Positions 62,401 to 64,000 of a stretch of DNA of 64,000 bases are shown in pieces; position 1 is the first letter of the stretch, and each line of letters opens with the position of its first letter. The position numbers were made by a program, and so were the translations under genes. Source of the DNA: Romanomermis culicivorax. Lineage: Eukaryota > Nematoda > Enoplea > Mermithida > Mermithidae. The notes under the pieces were generated by a model. It made no database searches. It saw only the letters and a program-made list of their open reading frames with translations, and was not told the origin of the DNA. The stretch is from contig CAWUHX010000069.1 of assembly GCA_963922205.1 (NCBI GenBank), positions 248,001 to 312,000 of the forward strand, read 5' to 3'.

Positions 62401-64000
62401 ATCCGGCTGCTACAACCCCAGCTCTGACGTGTAAGATAGATACAGGAGATGCAAGACCTGTAGCAAAGAGATATTACAGAGCTTCGATTAATAGTCAGCT
62501 TGGAGTGAGGCGACACATAAAGGAGATGTTGGATCAAGGAGTGATCGAGCCCTCGAAGTCACCGTGGGCTGCACCCTTGTTCCTAGTTGGAAAGAAAGAT
62601 GGAACTAGGAGACCAGTAGTTGATTTTAGAAGTATAAACGAAGTGACCAAGGATGATAAATATCCCATCCGGAGAATGGATGACTATTTAGATTGCCTTG
62701 GAAGAGCGAAGTTTTATACGACTCTAGATTTGAAGTTGGGATATTGGCAGGTCCCGATGGAGGAGGAGAGCAAGGAGAAAACGGCTTTTATATGCCAAGA
62801 GGGCTTGTTTCAGTTTAAAGTGATGCCGTTTGGGTTGAAGAATGCACCTGCTGAATTCCAAAGGATGATGGAGAGAATCCTTGGGGATTTGGTGTGGAAA
62901 ATTTGCCTAGTGTACATAGATGATATTATCATCTTCTCGAATACGTTCGAGGAACACTTACAGAATTTGAAAATGGTGCTAGAAGCATTGAGGAAGGCGA
63001 AGTTGACTCTTAAGCCGGAGAAATGTGAATTTCTTCCCGAGAAGGTGCACTTTTTAGGGCACATCTTGGATGCGAAAGGAATTTCTCTGGATCCTAAGAA
63101 CGTCAAGGCGATAACGGAATTTCCATTCCCGGATTCTGTTAAGAAAATGCAAAGATTCCTAGGTATGCTACAATGGTGTAAGAAATTTATACCGGACCTA
63201 GCAGCACTAGCTGAACCCTTGTACAAATTAACAGGCAAGAAGGGAACATGGAATGTGACGGAGTCACATTACACAACTTTTGAGAAGCTCAAAGTAGCAT
63301 TGACCTCAGTACCTTTCTTAAGACATCCAATTTTAGATGAATCTGCGCGATTCATTCTTCAAACGGATGCCAGTGGAATTGCATTGGGAGCAGTGTTATG
63401 TCAAGAGACTGACTCGGAACGTTGGGTGATAGCCTACAATAGTCCGATATTGTGGGCAGAAGAAAAGAAATGGTGCGCCACCGAAAGGGAATGTTTAGCT
63501 GTGGTTTACGGCCTTAAAATTTATAAACATTATCTTTTGGGCCAAAAGGTCAGGATTCAAACTGACCACAAACCATTATTATCAATGAGGGTCAACACAC
63601 AGACTAATGACAAACTCAAGAGGTGGTATGCATTCATTTGCCAGTTTAATCACAAGTTGGAGTACGTGCCTGGCAGACAGAATGCCATGGCTGATTTCCT
63701 CTCCAGGAAGGAGGAACCGGATGAACAGAAAGAGAAGTTGCCACCAAAATGGGAGCTTATCTTTCAGAAAGAAGAAGTGAAATCTCTTGCTGAAGACGAA
63801 GTCCTTAACCAAAACCACAAAGTTTTAGTGAAACAACTTCGGGAACTCAGAGGAGATGAAGTGGATGAGGCTGCAGGAGTCTTCACTCCGGTGAAGATGG
63901 CCACAGCTTCAGTGGCTTCAATGTATGATGTTAGTGATGAAACTCGACTTAATATTTCTCCAGAATTTGATAACTATCGAACGCCTAAGAAATATGAAAT
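59403..64000 (+). CDS. Element C gag-pol, near-intact, runs off the edge
   Basis: Frame with ATG 59403 is open for about 1532 codons. Arg/Ser-rich region ([14 protein letters not shown]), capsid-like helices ([34 protein letters not shown]), CHHC knuckle [14 protein letters not shown] (about 60788-60829), Arg/Gly-rich segment ([17 protein letters not shown]). Protease [16 protein letters not shown] (about 61452) and [73 protein letters not shown] (62912-62935). RNase [56 protein letters not shown]. The integrase lies beyond 64000. All visible catalytic motifs are intact, so this copy may encode active enzymes in that part. Confidence 0.92.
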   Translation, partial: MEEDQRKKIGESSYLESRVERVSEPKREVHSEVYVRSQEDRDKYLGRDRGWTEEPQSSRNAEQAQLNAYGYSENRRSRERKVTICDESSQGEDRFSRPTPWRDTANRADLSPERRRKKRSKSRKRSHRSRVRSRHYSDSDNSSSSTSNSSSSVEVDVRDVVKALKHRPLHDSIKPTEALKFFTDLESEFLENTADKVKKECLRRLSQNTARRIARTSSSYTEARRNILKYLAPTYDLTMLKRELFNMKQEEGESALEFLKRLSNHVDLVYADQSDQVRQENIINAFIYKSSPLYQTELQDVLPSMKTWQDLAYAITQIDKKYKNVFTAFGAMDKPIVVNQVVATEEMCPEIAFVGNAPYGSTKKYNQTKSRPQKQLQKAVEEERSEENAEEMQPGLSPRDVKKSNEEQAKQSFLAILSKEWLQLVQKVDKLQVTQNEALKELTTVKTASAEKQKQLKQQRPYCIYHKNNTHATEECKTLAYRRQQQQRRGFNRGMSNQYYGGDRNASFRGSFRGRGGPQFGFRGRGRGAYYVGFPEEDQMYGYDPEFERYREFCRLREQGIQLQRQPQLMLPASTSQLAIQASTVQDQSGSFVSNQSQPSSHNVMVTSRTDVDDESDQSRNKSSSLVLGSIIHLDKVTPLEKVKERDLAHVKYGRKATDIERRLLENYPKTVPFYINVVIKETATRALIDTGAQCTVMSSKLLKRALDIDYTVYPRILKVTVADGKIVHAYGYVLVCMKTEFGSFPVNAIVLPDAGEDLILGTDFLAHPDLGVVIDFKRNAMTIQGIEKKIDVVQVPSVTTVQTVMEEVTKVSVASTDCINQIVYPKVCLLKTTVAIVACSKTYIPYGTDVLMKAKLWDQHGDATLNGIIVESKDSERKFRMEKAVVDGSQEEFVVLISNTTGSGCQFERDQIIGYTESMLIEDDDTYKKVKEMKKTKEEKEYQTCMVKEGMPALSKADSVEFYTSLCRMISKAKISEEKKTEAIESLLKYRDVFSLPGDPAATTPALTCKIDTGDARPVAKRYYRASINSQLGVRRHIKEMLDQGVIEPSKSPWAAPLFLVGKKDGTRRPVVDFRSINEVTKDDKYPIRRMDDYLDCLGRAKFYTTLDLKLGYWQVPMEEESKEKTAFICQEGLFQFKVMPFGLKNAPAEFQRMMERILGDLVWKICLVYIDDIIIFSNTFEEHLQNLKMVLEALRKAKLTLKPEKCEFLPEKVHFLGHILDAKGISLDPKNVKAITEFPFPDSVKKMQRFLGMLQWCKKFIPDLAALAEPLYKLTGKKGTWNVTESHYTTFEKLKVALTSVPFLRHPILDESARFILQTDASGIALGAVLCQETDSERWVIAYNSPILWAEEKKWCATERECLAVVYGLKIYKHYLLGQKVRIQTDHKPLLSMRVNTQTNDKLKRWYAFICQFNHKLEYVPGRQNAMADFLSRKEEPDEQKEKLPPKWELIFQKEEVKSLAEDEVLNQNHKVLVKQLRELRGDEVDEAAGVFTPVKMATASVASMYDVSDETRLNISPEFDNYRTPKKYE

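Larger units (their letters stand above)
58247..64000 (+). mobile_element. Element C: Gypsy element related to B, 5' part, open to the right
   Basis: 5' LTR 58247-58725, primer-binding site TGGTGGACTC (58728), gag-pol with one stop and one frameshift near the start, then 1532 codons open to the window edge. Protein motifs and the CHHC knuckle follow B closely. The right LTR and duplication lie outside. By analogy with B it should carry an exonuclease ORF after integrase. Confidence 0.88.

Overview
The window is animal DNA, and most likely nematode. The evidence is: an AT-rich host background; a split gene with 74-184 bp introns, TTTCAG-type acceptors and one GC-AG intron; a probable trans-splice acceptor just upstream of its start codon; and many small non-autonomous DNA transposons. 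The species cannot be named from the sequence alone. Only one host protein-coding gene is recognisable, a LanC-like (LANCL) gene on the minus strand at 1-5500 whose 3' part lies beyond the left edge. The rest is intron or intergenic repeat, then a very large nest of LTR retrotransposons.

1-18507: host sequence. Six LANCL exons (5349-5462, 3153-3279, 2850-2968, 2632-2729, 2413-2557, 151-291) join in frame. Around them are a PIF/Harbinger-like MITE (6674-6967, TTA duplication), a hAT deletion derivative with a perfect 8-bp duplication that keeps the first exons of its transposase (7360-8377), a hAT-like 762-bp family with about five copies (type copy 11326-12087), a long-inverted-repeat element (13007-13533), a G-tract MITE with a perfect 8-bp duplication (16070-16319), and many short GC-rich palindromes ending in gcgcc.

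18508-56245: element D, an old, broken minus-strand Ty3/Gypsy-like element with 1.36-kb LTRs. In its own direction it reads LTR, long leader with a 66-bp minisatellite, gag, an envelope-like glycoprotein remnant, then protease, RT, RNase H and integrase, LTR. Two plus-strand elements sit inside it, each with 4-bp target duplications. Element A (25025-32547) has two 616-bp LTRs that I could not tell apart. Element B (33543-48118) has 644- and 621-bp LTRs. The insertion order is therefore D, then B, then A.

56246-58246: host sequence with a decayed Merlin/IS1595-type transposase, a frame-preserving tandem repeat and a host repeat. 58247-64000: element C, a relative of B, with a 5' LTR and a gag-pol frame that stays open to the right edge.

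The most interesting observation is that A and B, although quite different in gag and pol, each carry after pol an extra open reading frame whose first ~280 residues are a complete DEDDy-type 3'-5' exonuclease (RNase D/WRN/MUT-7 fold, Pfam DNA_pol_A_exo1), followed by an acidic, low-complexity linker and a C-terminal domain I do not recognise. Element A has lost capsid, protease and reverse transcriptase yet looks recently mobile and keeps every exonuclease catalytic residue. This suggests that the exonuclease is a selected accessory function of a group of Gypsy elements. Element C should carry one too, beyond the window.
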